From positions 1 to 35,756 of the forward strand of contig NZ_JAODNI010000137.1 of the NCBI RefSeq assembly GCF_025465255.1: a stretch of DNA of 35,756 nucleotides. Reading direction: 5' to 3'. The position numbers were made by a program, and so were the translations under genes. Of this stretch, positions 23,599-32,436 are shown one piece after another; positions within the stretch are counted from its first letter, which is position 1; each line of letters starts with the position of its first letter. The notes beneath the pieces were generated by a model. It searched no databases, was not told where the DNA came from, and was given only the letters and a program-made list of their open reading frames with translations. The DNA comes from Pseudonocardia sp. GTDB taxonomy: Bacteria > Actinomycetota > Actinomycetes > Mycobacteriales > Pseudonocardiaceae.

Positions 23599-24363
23599 AT
23601 GGATCTTCAGCTGTCGGGGACGAACGTACTGGTCACCGGAGCGGGGCAGGGCCTCGGCCGGGCCCTGGGGCTCGGTTTCGCCCGTGAGGGCGCCAACGTC
23701 GCCTTCCACTACAACTCCTCCGCCGAGGGTGCGGAGAAGGCGGCCGCGGAGGCCGCGGAGCTGGACGTCAAGGCCGTCGCGGTCGGCGGCGACCTGCGCG
23801 ACGCCGAGGCGGTGGCCGGCATCGTCGACCGGACCGAGACCGAACTGGGCCCGATCGGCGTCCTGGTCAACAACTCGGCGGTCACCAAGAAGCAGCGCTT
23901 CCTGGAGTCCACGCCGGAGGACTGGGCGCCGCAGGTCGATGTCACCGTCACCGGCACGTTGCAGATCACGCATGCCGTGGCGAAGCGGATGGCGGAGCGC
24001 AAGGCCGGTTCGATCGTCAACCTCATGGGCGACTCGGGTCGGGTGGGGGAGTCCGGGTTGCTGGTCACCGCCACCGCCCGCTCGACGACGGTCGGCCTGA
24101 CCCGTTCGCTGGCGAAGGAGCTGGCCCGCTTCGGGATCCGGGCCAACGCCGTCTCGCTGGCCCTGGTGCGCACGGACAACTTCGACGCGCACGCCGGGAC
24201 GCCGGAGGCCGAGCAGATGAAGAAGATCCTCGCCCAGTACCCGCTGCGCCGGGTCGGGCATCCGGACGACATCACGCCGATGGTGCTGCTGCTCGCGTCG
24301 CCGCTGTCCTCGTGGACGACGGGGCAGGTCGTGTCGGTCAACGGCGGCTACGCGATGCCATGA
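23599..24363 (+). CDS. SDR-family protein lacking the catalytic Ser-Tyr-Lys residues
   Basis: Protein of 254 aa with the classical SDR layout: cofactor motif TGAGQGLG (13-20), NNSA (91-94) and the C-terminal VNGGYAMP. Ungapped alignment with FabG-type enzymes places G144 at the catalytic serine, T157 at the tyrosine and R161 at the lysine (NLMGDSGRVG, then LLVTATARSTTVGL). The nucleotide sequence shows no frameshift, so these are true substitutions. The protein may bind NAD(P) or a partner without normal oxidoreductase activity, or use other residues. It is 18 bp after the MBL gene, 37 bp before the molybdenum-hydroxylase large subunit. Confidence 0.88.
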   Translation: MDLQLSGTNVLVTGAGQGLGRALGLGFAREGANVAFHYNSSAEGAEKAAAEAAELDVKAVAVGGDLRDAEAVAGIVDRTETELGPIGVLVNNSAVTKKQRFLESTPEDWAPQVDVTVTGTLQITHAVAKRMAERKAGSIVNLMGDSGRVGESGLLVTATARSTTVGLTRSLAKELARFGIRANAVSLALVRTDNFDAHAGTPEAEQMKKILAQYPLRRVGHPDDITPMVLLLASPLSSWTTGQVVSVNGGYAMP

Positions 24364-24400
24364 CCCAGCCCGTCCCGACACACTCCAGGAAGGAGGAGAC

Positions 24401-26740
24401 ATGAGCGACGACGGCAGCCCTGCCGACGCACCGACCACCGGCTCCCTGGGCCGCAGCGTGCGGCGCAAGGAGGACCAGCGGCTGGTCACCGGACACGGGC
24501 ACTACGTCACCGACGTCGAGCTGCCCCGGATGCGACACGTCGCGTTCCTGCGCAGCCCGTACGGCCACGCCCGGATCACCGGTGTCGACGCCGCGGCTGC
24601 GCGCGAGGCCGGGTACCGGGTGTTCACCGGTGAGGACTTCGCGCACGTCGCACTACGTGCCCAGTCCGCGCTGCCGTCCTACGTGGAGACCGACCAGCCG
24701 GTCCTCGCGTACGAGAAGGCCTGTTTCGCCGGGGAACCCGTCGCGGCGGTCGTCGCGGCGGACCGGTACCGGGCCGAGGACGGCCTGGAGCTCGTCGAGG
24801 TCGACTACGAGGCGCTCCCCGCCACCGTCTGTGCCTGGGACGAGCCGACGGAGCCGGTGCACCCCGAGGCCCCGGACAACGTCCTGCTGCAACGGACGTT
24901 CGACGCCGGATCGGTCTCCGACGCCTTCGCCGCGGCCGACCTGGTCGTCGAGCGGGAGCTGGTGACCAACCGGCACGCGGGCAACCCGATGGAGTGCCGG
25001 GCAGGGGTTGCGCTCTGGGACGCCGCGGCCGGCAAGCTGACCTTCTGGAACGGCACCCAGGTACCGCACATCGTCCGGAACATGGTCGCGGAGCTGATGG
25101 GCCTGCCCGAGGGCAACGTCCGGGTGATCGCGCCGGACGTCGGCGGAGGGTTCGGCGTGAAGGCCGTCCTCTACCCCGAGGACGTCGCGTTGTGCCTGAT
25201 GGCCCGCGAGATGCCCGGCATCCCGCTCAAGTGGGTCGAGGACCGCGCCGAGCACCTCCTCGCCGCCACCCACGCCCGCGACCACCGCTATCTGATGAAG
25301 GCCGGATTCTCCGCCGAGGGGCGCCTGCTGGCCGTCGAGGCGGACGTGACCTGCAACGTCGGCGCCTACTCGGTCTACCCGTGGACCGCCGGCATCGAGC
25401 CGCTGATGGCCGGCGGCCTGTTGTCCGGTCCGTACAAGCTGGAGAACTACCGCTGCACGGTCCGCGGGGTCGCCACCAACACCGCACCGTCGGGCCCGTA
25501 CCGCGGGGTGGCCCGCCCGGCCAGCGTCTTCGCCATGGAGGCGATGTTCGACCACGCCGCGACCCGGCTCGGGATCGACCCGATCGAGATCCGCCGTCGC
25601 AACGTGATCACCCCGGAGGACATCCCGTACAAGATGCCGTCGCGGCTGGTCGACGACTCCGGGCACTACGCCGAGTGCCTCGACAAGGCCCTCGACGCTC
25701 TCGGCTACGACGTGCTGCGCGCCGAGCAGGAACGCAGGCGCGGCACCGACGAGCCGCCGATCGGGATCGGTGTGGCGCTCTACAACGAGCTGACCGGCCT
25801 CGGCCGCGCCGCGAGCGCCGGGCCGCGGATGCCCTTCCGTACCGGTCACGACGCCTGCACGGTCCGGATGAACCCGGACGGCCGGGTAACCGTGATCTCC
25901 GGGGTCACCTCGCAGGGCCAGGGGCTCGAGACCACGATGGCCCAGATCGTCGCCGACGCGATCGGCGTTCCCTACGAGGACGTGGACGTCCGCATCGGGG
26001 ACACCGACGAGGCGCTGTGGGGCTTCGGCGCCTTCTCCTCCCGGCAGGCTGTGATCGGCGGCGGCGCCGCGCACAACACCGCCCTCGCGGTGAAGGACAA
26101 GGTGCTGGACCTGGCCGCCGGCCTCATCGAGGCCGCCGTCGACGACCTGCGGATCGAGAACGGGGAGGTCTACGTCGTCGGGGAGCCGAAGCCGCAGATC
26201 TCCGTCGCCGAGGTTGCCCGGGTCGCCTACCTCGAGTCCAACCGGCTGCCCGAGGGGATCGAACCGGGCCTCGACGCCACGAGGTTCTTCGACCCGATCC
26301 GAGGCGCGTTCGCCGCCGGCGCCCAAGTCGCCGCGATCGAGGTCGACCGGGTCACCGGTGAGCTGCGGATCCTGAAGTACGTCTGCGTCGAGGACGCCGG
26401 GCGGGCGATGCACCCGCAGATCGTCGACGGCCAGATCGCCGGATCGATCGCCCAGGGCCTCGGTGGCGCGATGTACGAGCACCTCGTCTACGACGAGGCC
26501 GGCAATCTCTCCACCGGCACCCTGCTCGACTACCTCATGCCCACCAGCGCCGAGATCCCCGACATGGTCATCGGGCACGTCTCCCACCCCGCCGCCAACC
26601 CGCTGGGCGTCCGCGGCGTGGGCGAGGGCGGCACGCTGGGCCCCAACGCCGTTCTGGCCGGGGCTCTGCACGACGCGCTCGGCATCGACATCGACACGCT
26701 CCCGATCAGCCCGGCGAGCGTGTGGAAGGAGCTCCAGTGA
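24401..26740 (+). CDS. Molybdenum hydroxylase, large subunit (second system)
   Basis: Protein of 779 aa. Starts with the N-terminal GRSVRRKEDQRLVTGHGHYV typical of CoxL-like subunits. Cofactor loops are VGGGFGVK (247-254), GPYRGVARP (365-373) and SQGQGLETT (504-512); the catalytic glutamate is E742 in GVGEGGT. The PYRG(V/A).RP loop is like that of form II CO dehydrogenase-type proteins, whose real substrates are mostly unknown. It differs strongly from the large subunit at 11412-13820. GGAAGGAGG precedes the ATG. Its stop overlaps the crotonase start as GTGA. Confidence 0.93.
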   Translation: MSDDGSPADAPTTGSLGRSVRRKEDQRLVTGHGHYVTDVELPRMRHVAFLRSPYGHARITGVDAAAAREAGYRVFTGEDFAHVALRAQSALPSYVETDQPVLAYEKACFAGEPVAAVVAADRYRAEDGLELVEVDYEALPATVCAWDEPTEPVHPEAPDNVLLQRTFDAGSVSDAFAAADLVVERELVTNRHAGNPMECRAGVALWDAAAGKLTFWNGTQVPHIVRNMVAELMGLPEGNVRVIAPDVGGGFGVKAVLYPEDVALCLMAREMPGIPLKWVEDRAEHLLAATHARDHRYLMKAGFSAEGRLLAVEADVTCNVGAYSVYPWTAGIEPLMAGGLLSGPYKLENYRCTVRGVATNTAPSGPYRGVARPASVFAMEAMFDHAATRLGIDPIEIRRRNVITPEDIPYKMPSRLVDDSGHYAECLDKALDALGYDVLRAEQERRRGTDEPPIGIGVALYNELTGLGRAASAGPRMPFRTGHDACTVRMNPDGRVTVISGVTSQGQGLETTMAQIVADAIGVPYEDVDVRIGDTDEALWGFGAFSSRQAVIGGGAAHNTALAVKDKVLDLAAGLIEAAVDDLRIENGEVYVVGEPKPQISVAEVARVAYLESNRLPEGIEPGLDATRFFDPIRGAFAAGAQVAAIEVDRVTGELRILKYVCVEDAGRAMHPQIVDGQIAGSIAQGLGGAMYEHLVYDEAGNLSTGTLLDYLMPTSAEIPDMVIGHVSHPAANPLGVRGVGEGGTLGPNAVLAGALHDALGIDIDTLPISPASVWKELQ

Positions 26741-27468
26741 TCGAGCTGTCGTGGCACGGTCGCGTCGCCGTCGTGACGCTCGTCCGGCCCGAGAAGCACA
26801 ACGCCCTGAACGTCGAGCTCTGCCACCGGATCCGTGAGGCCCTCGACGCCGCCGGTGACGCGCGCGCGATCGTCCTCACCGGCAGCGGCGCGAGCTTCTG
26901 CTCCGGCGCGGACCTCGACGAGGTCTACACCGACGACTTCCGCGACGCCCTGTACGGGATGTTGCACGCCGTCACCGACGCGCCCGTGCCGGTCGTCGCG
27001 GCCGTCAACGGGGCCGCGATCGGCGCAGGCACCCAGCTGGCCATCGCCGCCGACTTCCGGTTCGTGGCAGCTCCCGCGCGGTTCGCGGTCCCGACGGCGC
27101 GCATCGGGCTCGCCGTCGACCCGTGGACCATCCGGCGACTCGCACTGCTGGCCGGCAACGGCGTGGCCCGCAGGCTGTTGCTCGCCTGCGACCGGATCGA
27201 CGCCGAGGCCGCGCTCGCGTGCGGGCTGGCCGACGTCGCCGGGTCCCTCGACCAGGCGATCGGCTGGGCCGAGGGCATGACCGTGCTCGCCCCGTTGACC
27301 GTCGCCTACTCCAAGCGCGTGCTCAACGAGGTCTTCGAACCCGAGCTCGACGAGGACACCGCGAAGGAGCTCGACGCGGCCTTCGAGGCGTGCTGGGCCA
27401 GCGACGACTTCGCCGAGGGCCGCCGCTCCCGCGCCGAGAAGCGCCCACCCGTCTTCGAGGGGAAGTGA
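26737..27468 (+). CDS. EchA6-like crotonase-family protein, lacking both catalytic glutamates
   Basis: Protein of 243 aa; GTG at 26737 overlaps the previous stop and has AAGGAG upstream. The crotonase fold is clear (VRPEKHNALN, FCSGADL for the oxyanion hole, NGAAIGAG). The two glutamates of true enoyl-CoA hydratases are replaced by Q100 (GAGTQLA) and T120 (AVPTARIGL). The sequence VDPWTIRRLALLAGNGVARR and the end EKRPPVFEGK closely resemble mycobacterial EchA6, which binds acyl-CoA but is reported not to be a hydratase. It may carry or present the CoA thioester to the hydroxylase, or catalyse another reaction of the fold. Confidence 0.88.
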   Translation: MIELSWHGRVAVVTLVRPEKHNALNVELCHRIREALDAAGDARAIVLTGSGASFCSGADLDEVYTDDFRDALYGMLHAVTDAPVPVVAAVNGAAIGAGTQLAIAADFRFVAAPARFAVPTARIGLAVDPWTIRRLALLAGNGVARRLLLACDRIDAEAALACGLADVAGSLDQAIGWAEGMTVLAPLTVAYSKRVLNEVFEPELDEDTAKELDAAFEACWASDDFAEGRRSRAEKRPPVFEGK

Positions 27469-27472
27469 GCAC

Positions 27473-28288
27473 GTGAAGTGCGCCCCGTTCGACTACGTCC
27501 GCGCGAGCAGCGTCGAGGAGGTCGTCAAGGTCCTCGCCGAGTCCGACGGTGACGGCAAGATCCTCGCCGGCGGCCAGAGCCTGGTCCCGGTGCTGGCGCT
27601 GCGGATGGCCCGCCCGAGCGTGCTCGTCGACGTCAACCGCATCCCCGGGCTGGGCGCGATCCGGCCCTCCGGTGACGCGGTGGAGGTCGGCGCGCTCGTA
27701 CGGCACAGCCGGCTCGTCGAGCAGACGAACCATCCGTTGCTCGCCGAGGCCGCCCGCTGGATCGGGCACACCGCCATCCGCGCCCGCGGCACCGCGGGGG
27801 GCAGCGTCGCGCACGCCGACCCGTCCGCGGAGCTGCCGGTCGTCGCCGTCGGCACCGGCGCCACCGCCACGGTCGCCGGGCCCTCCGGGGTCCGTTCCGT
27901 GGCGGCCGAGGACCTGTTCCTCAGCGCCCTGGTGACCTCCCTCGACGAGGACGAGATGATCACGGGACTGCGGTTCCCGCTGCCGACTCGCTGGGGCTTC
28001 GCCGAGTTCGCGCGCCGACACGGCGACTTCGCGCTGGTCACCGCCGTCGTCACCGAGCTCGGCGGCGCCGTCCGCATCACGCTCGGCGGGGTCGCCTCCG
28101 TGCCGCAGCGCGCCGCGCACGCCGAGCAGGTCCTCGCCGACGGCGGCACCGCTCGCGAGGCGGCGAGGGCGGCCGCGGACGAGATCGACCCCACCGCGGA
28201 CCTGCACGGTTCCGCGCCCTTCCGCCGCGCGATCGCCGGCGAGATGGTCCGCCGCGCCCTCGCGCAGGCCGGCATCGGACAGGAGTGA
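27473..28288 (+). CDS. Molybdenum hydroxylase, FAD-binding subunit (second system)
   Basis: Protein of 271 aa from GTG. FAD loops are LAGGQSLVPVLALR (31-44) and GTAGGSVAHADPSAE (106-120), the canonical CoxM pattern, followed by the C-terminal CO_deh_flav_C domain. It carries electrons from the 2Fe-2S subunit. The gene starts 4 bp after the crotonase stop and ends 4 bp before the 2Fe-2S gene. The subunit genes are split by the crotonase, which is unusual. Confidence 0.93.
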   Translation: MKCAPFDYVRASSVEEVVKVLAESDGDGKILAGGQSLVPVLALRMARPSVLVDVNRIPGLGAIRPSGDAVEVGALVRHSRLVEQTNHPLLAEAARWIGHTAIRARGTAGGSVAHADPSAELPVVAVGTGATATVAGPSGVRSVAAEDLFLSALVTSLDEDEMITGLRFPLPTRWGFAEFARRHGDFALVTAVVTELGGAVRITLGGVASVPQRAAHAEQVLADGGTAREAARAAADEIDPTADLHGSAPFRRAIAGEMVRRALAQAGIGQE

Positions 28289-28292
28289 CCCA

Positions 28293-28796
28293 ATGATCGA
28301 GACGGACGTGACCTTCAGCGTCAACGGCGAGCGGGTCCGGCTCGCCGTCGAGCCCCGCCGCACCCTTGCCGACGCCCTGCGCGAGGACTGCGGACTCACC
28401 GGAACCCACCTCGGTTGCGAGCACGGCGTCTGTGGTGCCTGCACCGTGATCGTCGACGGCGAACCCGCCCGAGCCTGCCTGATGTTCGCCGTGCAGGCCG
28501 ACGGCTCGTCGGTCACCACGGTCGAGGGTCTGCAGGGCACCGACGGCGAACTGCACCCGCTGCAGGAGGCCTTCGTCGCCCACCACGGCCTGCAGTGCGG
28601 GTTCTGCACCCCCGGAATGCTCATGAGCGCCCTGCACCTACTGGACACCACCCCGGACGCGGACCGCGAGACGATCCGCGAGGAGATGTCGGGCAACATC
28701 TGCCGGTGCACCGGCTACCAGGGCATCGTCGACGCCATCGAGGCAGCCGGCCGGGAGCTGACGGGCCACGCGGAGGAGGCCGAGCCGGCGGAGTGA
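28293..28796 (+). CDS. Molybdenum hydroxylase, 2Fe-2S subunit (second system)
   Basis: Protein of 167 aa with both cluster motifs: C42, C47, C50, C62 (GCEHGVCGAC) and C102, C105, C137, C139 (CGFC, CRC). Standard length and layout for CoxS-type subunits. It is the last gene of the operon that begins with coxG at 19429. Confidence 0.94.
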   Translation: MIETDVTFSVNGERVRLAVEPRRTLADALREDCGLTGTHLGCEHGVCGACTVIVDGEPARACLMFAVQADGSSVTTVEGLQGTDGELHPLQEAFVAHHGLQCGFCTPGMLMSALHLLDTTPDADRETIREEMSGNICRCTGYQGIVDAIEAAGRELTGHAEEAEPAE

Positions 28797-29130
28797 CGGC
28801 GCCCGCGTCGTGTGCGGTGCGGCCGGGCCATCCGGTCAGGCGCCTGCTGGGATGCCGGAACTGCCGGCGATTCTCGGCCCGGACGTCGCCAGGGTCGTCG
28901 ATGCGCCTCAGCGAAGTCACCGCGGCACCCCGTGCGCGGGCTGTTGCGGCAAGGCTCGGGTTCGCCCGCCGCACCGGCCGCTGATCGATGATTGCACGCG
29001 GTCGCGCCCAACTCTAAGGTTGCTCCACTCGCATGGTGACCTGTCCGCGGATATCCGGTCGCCACCTGGTCGGCCATGCGTCACGAGTACTGCCTATGCG
29101 TGGCCCGGCCGACCCGGTGAGGACGATGCC
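28797..29130. other. Intergenic region between the molybdenum operon and the permease gene
   Basis: These 334 bp hold no recognisable gene. A small hairpin GCCGG-AACTG-CCGGC lies near 28855 but has no T-run. The base composition is more mixed near 28985-29060 (TGATTGCACG, CTAAGGTTGC), where the permease promoter probably lies, but no clear -35/-10 pair could be fixed. Confidence 0.5.
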
Positions 29131-30711
29131 ATGACCCAGGACGACGCCGTGGCCCAGGACGATGTCGTGACCGGGGCCCGGGAACACCATCACTCCTTGA
29201 ACGCCGAGCAGGTCGGCTACAAGCAGACCCTCGGACGCCGGCACGTCCAGATGATCGCCATCGGGGGCGCGATCGGGACGGGGCTGTTTCTGGGTTCGGC
29301 CTCCCGACTGCACAGCACAGGCCCGGCGCTGCTGTTCAGCTACGCCTTCGTCGGGGTCATCGCGTTCTTCCTGATGCGCGCGCTCGGCGAACTGGTGCTC
29401 CACCGGCCGACGTCGGGCGCCTTCGTGTCCTACATGCGGGAGTTCTACGGCGAGCGGTGGGCCTTCGTCACCGGGTGGATGTATTGGCTGAACTGGGCGC
29501 TGACCGGGATCGCCGAGCTGTCCGCGGTGGGGCTGTACGTCCAGTACTGGTTCCCGCTGATGCCCACCTGGGCGACCGTGCTCATCGCGCTGGCCGTGGT
29601 GCTGGTGATCAACCTGTTGTCCGCCCGGGCGTTCGGCGAGTTCGAGTTCTGGGCGGCGATCGCGAAGGTAGGCGCGATCGTGGTGTTCCTCGCGGTCGGG
29701 CTGGTCGTGGTGATCGGTGGGTTCAACGTCGGCAACCACCAGGCCGGGTTTCACAACCTGTGGAGCAACCCGGGTGGCTTCTGGCCCGCGAGCGGTGACT
29801 ACAACTGGTACGGCCCGATCCTGGTGATGTCCGGAGTGGTGTTCGCCTACGCGGCCATCGAGATGGTCGGCGTGGCGGCCGGCGAGATGGCCGACTCGAC
29901 CCGTGAGGTGCCCAAGGCCGTCAACGCCGTCATCTACCGGATCGCGATCTTCTACTGCGGCTCGATCCTGCTGCTGGTCTCCATGCTGCCCACCACCGAG
30001 TTCAAGTCGGGGACCAGCCCCTTCGTCACGATCTTCGACCGGATGGGCCTGTCCTGGATAAGCGCGGTGATCCAGGCCGTGCTCATCGTGGCCGCGCTGT
30101 CCAGCCTGAACTCCGGCCTCTACTCCACCGGGCGGGTGCTGCGCAGCCTGGGCATGTCCAAGCAGGCCCCGGCGTTCACCCTGAAGATGAGCGCCTCGGG
30201 CGTACCGTGGGCCGGCATCGTCATGACGTCGGTGGTGTACGTCTTCGGCGCCGTGCTCAACGCGCTTGCCCCGGACGCGTTCGAGATCGCCCTGGAGGCC
30301 GCGGCGATCGGCGTCATCTTCACCTGGGCCACGATCTTCCTCTGCCAACTGCGGCTGCGGTCGCTGGTGAACCGGGGAGTGCTGCAGGCCAGCCCGTTCC
30401 AGATGCCGGGTCACCCGTACACCAGCATCATCGGGCTGGTCTTCCTCGGTCTCGTCATCGTGGGCCTGGCCGTATCGGGCTGGCAGAGCAGCCCGTACTT
30501 CAGCCACAAGATCACCTTCCTGGTGGTCGTGTTCGGGATCCCGATCCTCGCCGTGCTGCTCGCGCTCGGCTGGAAGCTGGTGAAGCCCGCGGTCGTCGCC
30601 AACACCGACGGGCGGCTCAAGGCGGTCTGGTCGAACGACGGGCCGACGTACGGTCCGGGCGTCGACCCGGACGACCTCGACCCGGCCAAGCCGTCCGGCG
30701 AAGGGAGCTGA
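29131..30711 (+). CDS. APC-superfamily amino acid permease (AAT family)
   Basis: Protein of 526 aa from ATG 29131, with GTGAGGA upstream; earlier in-frame sequence has no homology. The N-terminal LGRRHVQMIAIGGAIGTGLF and the following S.A...GP are the AAT-family signature of bacterial GABA, asparagine and aromatic amino-acid permeases. About 12 transmembrane helices are visible, with the AAIEMVGVAAGEMADSTREVPKA loop near 240-270. It is a proton-coupled importer in the cytoplasmic membrane. The substrate is not certain; an L-asparagine- or GABA-permease-like cargo is plausible. A binding lipoprotein gene starts 1 bp after its stop. Confidence 0.9.
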   Translation: MTQDDAVAQDDVVTGAREHHHSLNAEQVGYKQTLGRRHVQMIAIGGAIGTGLFLGSASRLHSTGPALLFSYAFVGVIAFFLMRALGELVLHRPTSGAFVSYMREFYGERWAFVTGWMYWLNWALTGIAELSAVGLYVQYWFPLMPTWATVLIALAVVLVINLLSARAFGEFEFWAAIAKVGAIVVFLAVGLVVVIGGFNVGNHQAGFHNLWSNPGGFWPASGDYNWYGPILVMSGVVFAYAAIEMVGVAAGEMADSTREVPKAVNAVIYRIAIFYCGSILLLVSMLPTTEFKSGTSPFVTIFDRMGLSWISAVIQAVLIVAALSSLNSGLYSTGRVLRSLGMSKQAPAFTLKMSASGVPWAGIVMTSVVYVFGAVLNALAPDAFEIALEAAAIGVIFTWATIFLCQLRLRSLVNRGVLQASPFQMPGHPYTSIIGLVFLGLVIVGLAVSGWQSSPYFSHKITFLVVVFGIPILAVLLALGWKLVKPAVVANTDGRLKAVWSNDGPTYGPGVDPDDLDPAKPSGEGS

Positions 30712-30712
30712 G

Positions 30713-31570
30713 ATGGCGAACACGGTGCGACGGCTGGCCGCGGCGGCGCTGGCGGGGCTCGCCGTCGCGGCCCTGGCCGCATGTGGTGGCCCCGACGGCG
30801 AGGGGCCGAACCCCTCGCCGACGCCGGTGCCCGGGGCGGCCCCCAACGGGCGGCTCACCATCGGGATCCCGTTCGACGAGCCCGGCATCGGGCTGAAGGA
30901 CGGCACCAGCTACCGCGGCTTCGACGTGGAGACCGCGACGTACGTGGCCAAGGCGCTCGGCGTGCCGGAGGCGAACATCACGTGGAAGGAAGCCAACGGC
31001 GCCGATCGGGAGCAGCTGCTGACCAGCGGCCAGGCGGACCTGATCCTCTCCACCTACTCGATCACCGACGCCCGTAAGCAGGTGGTCGACTTCGCCGGGC
31101 CGTACTTCCTGGCCCACCAGGACCTGCTGGTGCGCCGCAACGAGACCGAGATCACCGGGCCGGAGACGCTGAACGGCAAGGACCTGTGCTCTGTGCCCGG
31201 CACCACCTCGGCGGCCAACGTGCTGCAGCGCTACCAGGGTCGGATCCGGCTGAAGGAGTTACCCACGTTCTCCGACTGCGTCCAGGCGCTGGCCGACAGC
31301 CAGGTCGACGCGGTGACCACCGACGACGTCATCCTGGCCGGTTACGCGGCCGAACCGCAGTACCGAGGCGCGCTGAAGGTGGTCGGCAAGGGCTTCTCCG
31401 ACGAGAGCTACGGGGTCGGCGTCAGAAAGGGCAACACCGCGCTGCGCGACCAGGTGAACGCGGCGCTGAAGCAATACGTCGCCGACGGCTCGTGGCGCAG
31501 GGCCCTGGGCATCACCGTGGCGCCCTCGGGCTATCAGATCCCCGACCCGCCGACCCCGGGCACCGCTTGA
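30713..31570 (+). CDS. Glutamate-type ABC transporter substrate-binding lipoprotein (GluB-like)
   Basis: Protein of 285 aa. A signal peptide with lipobox LAAC gives lipidation at C24, followed by a proline-rich linker. The SBP_bac_3 domain is clear (RLTIGIPFDEPGIG, YRGFDVETATYVAKALG, QADLILSTYSIT, DFAGPYF, CSVPGTTSAANVL, AVTTDDVILAG). GluB-type proteins bind glutamate or related amino acids outside the membrane for an ABC importer. Here no ABC permease or ATPase follows; the partner in the operon is a secondary permease. Its last 37 bp overlap the convergent metallophosphoesterase. Confidence 0.9.
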   Translation: MANTVRRLAAAALAGLAVAALAACGGPDGEGPNPSPTPVPGAAPNGRLTIGIPFDEPGIGLKDGTSYRGFDVETATYVAKALGVPEANITWKEANGADREQLLTSGQADLILSTYSITDARKQVVDFAGPYFLAHQDLLVRRNETEITGPETLNGKDLCSVPGTTSAANVLQRYQGRIRLKELPTFSDCVQALADSQVDAVTTDDVILAGYAAEPQYRGALKVVGKGFSDESYGVGVRKGNTALRDQVNAALKQYVADGSWRRALGITVAPSGYQIPDPPTPGTA

Positions 31571-32436
31571 GCGCGTCGAGGCCGGATCTCCCATGCACGC
31601 CACGGGGTGTGTGGCCGGCCCCCGTGGCCTGGGTCGATGCCGATGATCCGACCACCGGCCAGGACGGTGGACTCGTGCTTGGCCTCCTCGTCGAGGACGG
31701 TCAGCCGGGCCAGGTCATCGGCGGAGTCGTCGGCGGACCGGAAGCGTCGCCGCTGCCAGTCGAAGATCGAGTCGTGCCCGTGGATCTGGCTGAACGGCAG
31801 CGTCGTGGCCAGCCAGCCGGGGAGCAGCTCGGCGGCGGTCGCGGCCCACACCGGGCCGGCGCTGCGGGCGCGCCGGCGTCCGTGCAGCATCGTGCCGGCG
31901 CGGAACAGCGCGCCGTCGTCCGTGCCGATCAGGGAGTTGATCGTCGTCGCCGCCTGCTCGGCACTGCTCGGCGCGCCGAGCGTGCCGCGCCAGAAGCCCG
32001 CCGTGACGCCCGCGTGTGTGATCAGGAAGCTCTCGGCGTCGGCGCCCACGCAGGTGGCCACCCGCATCTGTCCGCCGGCCCACCAGCGGCGCAGGGTGTC
32101 CCTCGACCGGTCGCTGATCCGCTCCGGCCAGTCGAACACCGGATCGCGTAGGTACTGGGCCTCGTGGTTGCCGACGAGTTGGACCCACTGCGTCGGCTGA
32201 TGGGTCAGGTAGCCGTCCACCAGCGCGACCACCGCGTCGGAGGCGGGGCCGCGGTGAACCAGGTCACCGACCTGGATGATGGTCAGGTCGTCGGGCAGCC
32301 GGCCGGTTCCGCCGTCGGCGCCGAGCCGTCGGAGCTCGGTGCGCAGCTCGTCGAGGTGACCCGCGACGTCGCCGACGACAGCAACGCGGTGCGCCGGGCG
32401 CTCGGCCCGGACCGTGTCCGGTCGGTCGGGGGTCAC
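31534..32436 (-). CDS. Metallophosphoesterase (calcineurin-like)
   Basis: Protein of 300 aa from GTG 32436, whose GTGA overlap with the upstream stop fits the style of the window; GTG at 32463 (nine residues longer) is an alternative. Metal motifs are GDVAGH (22-27), GDLVHRG (57-63), GNHE (89-92), with later histidines in ITHAGV and IHGHDS. It resembles serine/threonine-phosphatase or Ap4A-hydrolase-type phosphoesterases. It is co-transcribed with the cNMP/CBS/DUF294 gene, suggesting a joint role in nucleotide signalling (inference). Confidence 0.85.
   Translation of the reverse strand: MTPDRPDTVRAERPAHRVAVVGDVAGHLDELRTELRRLGADGGTGRLPDDLTIIQVGDLVHRGPASDAVVALVDGYLTHQPTQWVQLVGNHEAQYLRDPVFDWPERISDRSRDTLRRWWAGGQMRVATCVGADAESFLITHAGVTAGFWRGTLGAPSSAEQAATTINSLIGTDDGALFRAGTMLHGRRRARSAGPVWAATAAELLPGWLATTLPFSQIHGHDSIFDWQRRRFRSADDSADDLARLTVLDEEAKHESTVLAGGRIIGIDPGHGGRPHTPWRAWEIRPRRAQAVPGVGGSGI

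Noticed and set aside
24653..26671. 672-codon open frame on the minus strand
   Set aside because: It is antisense to the second large subunit and shows no motifs, so it is a shadow.
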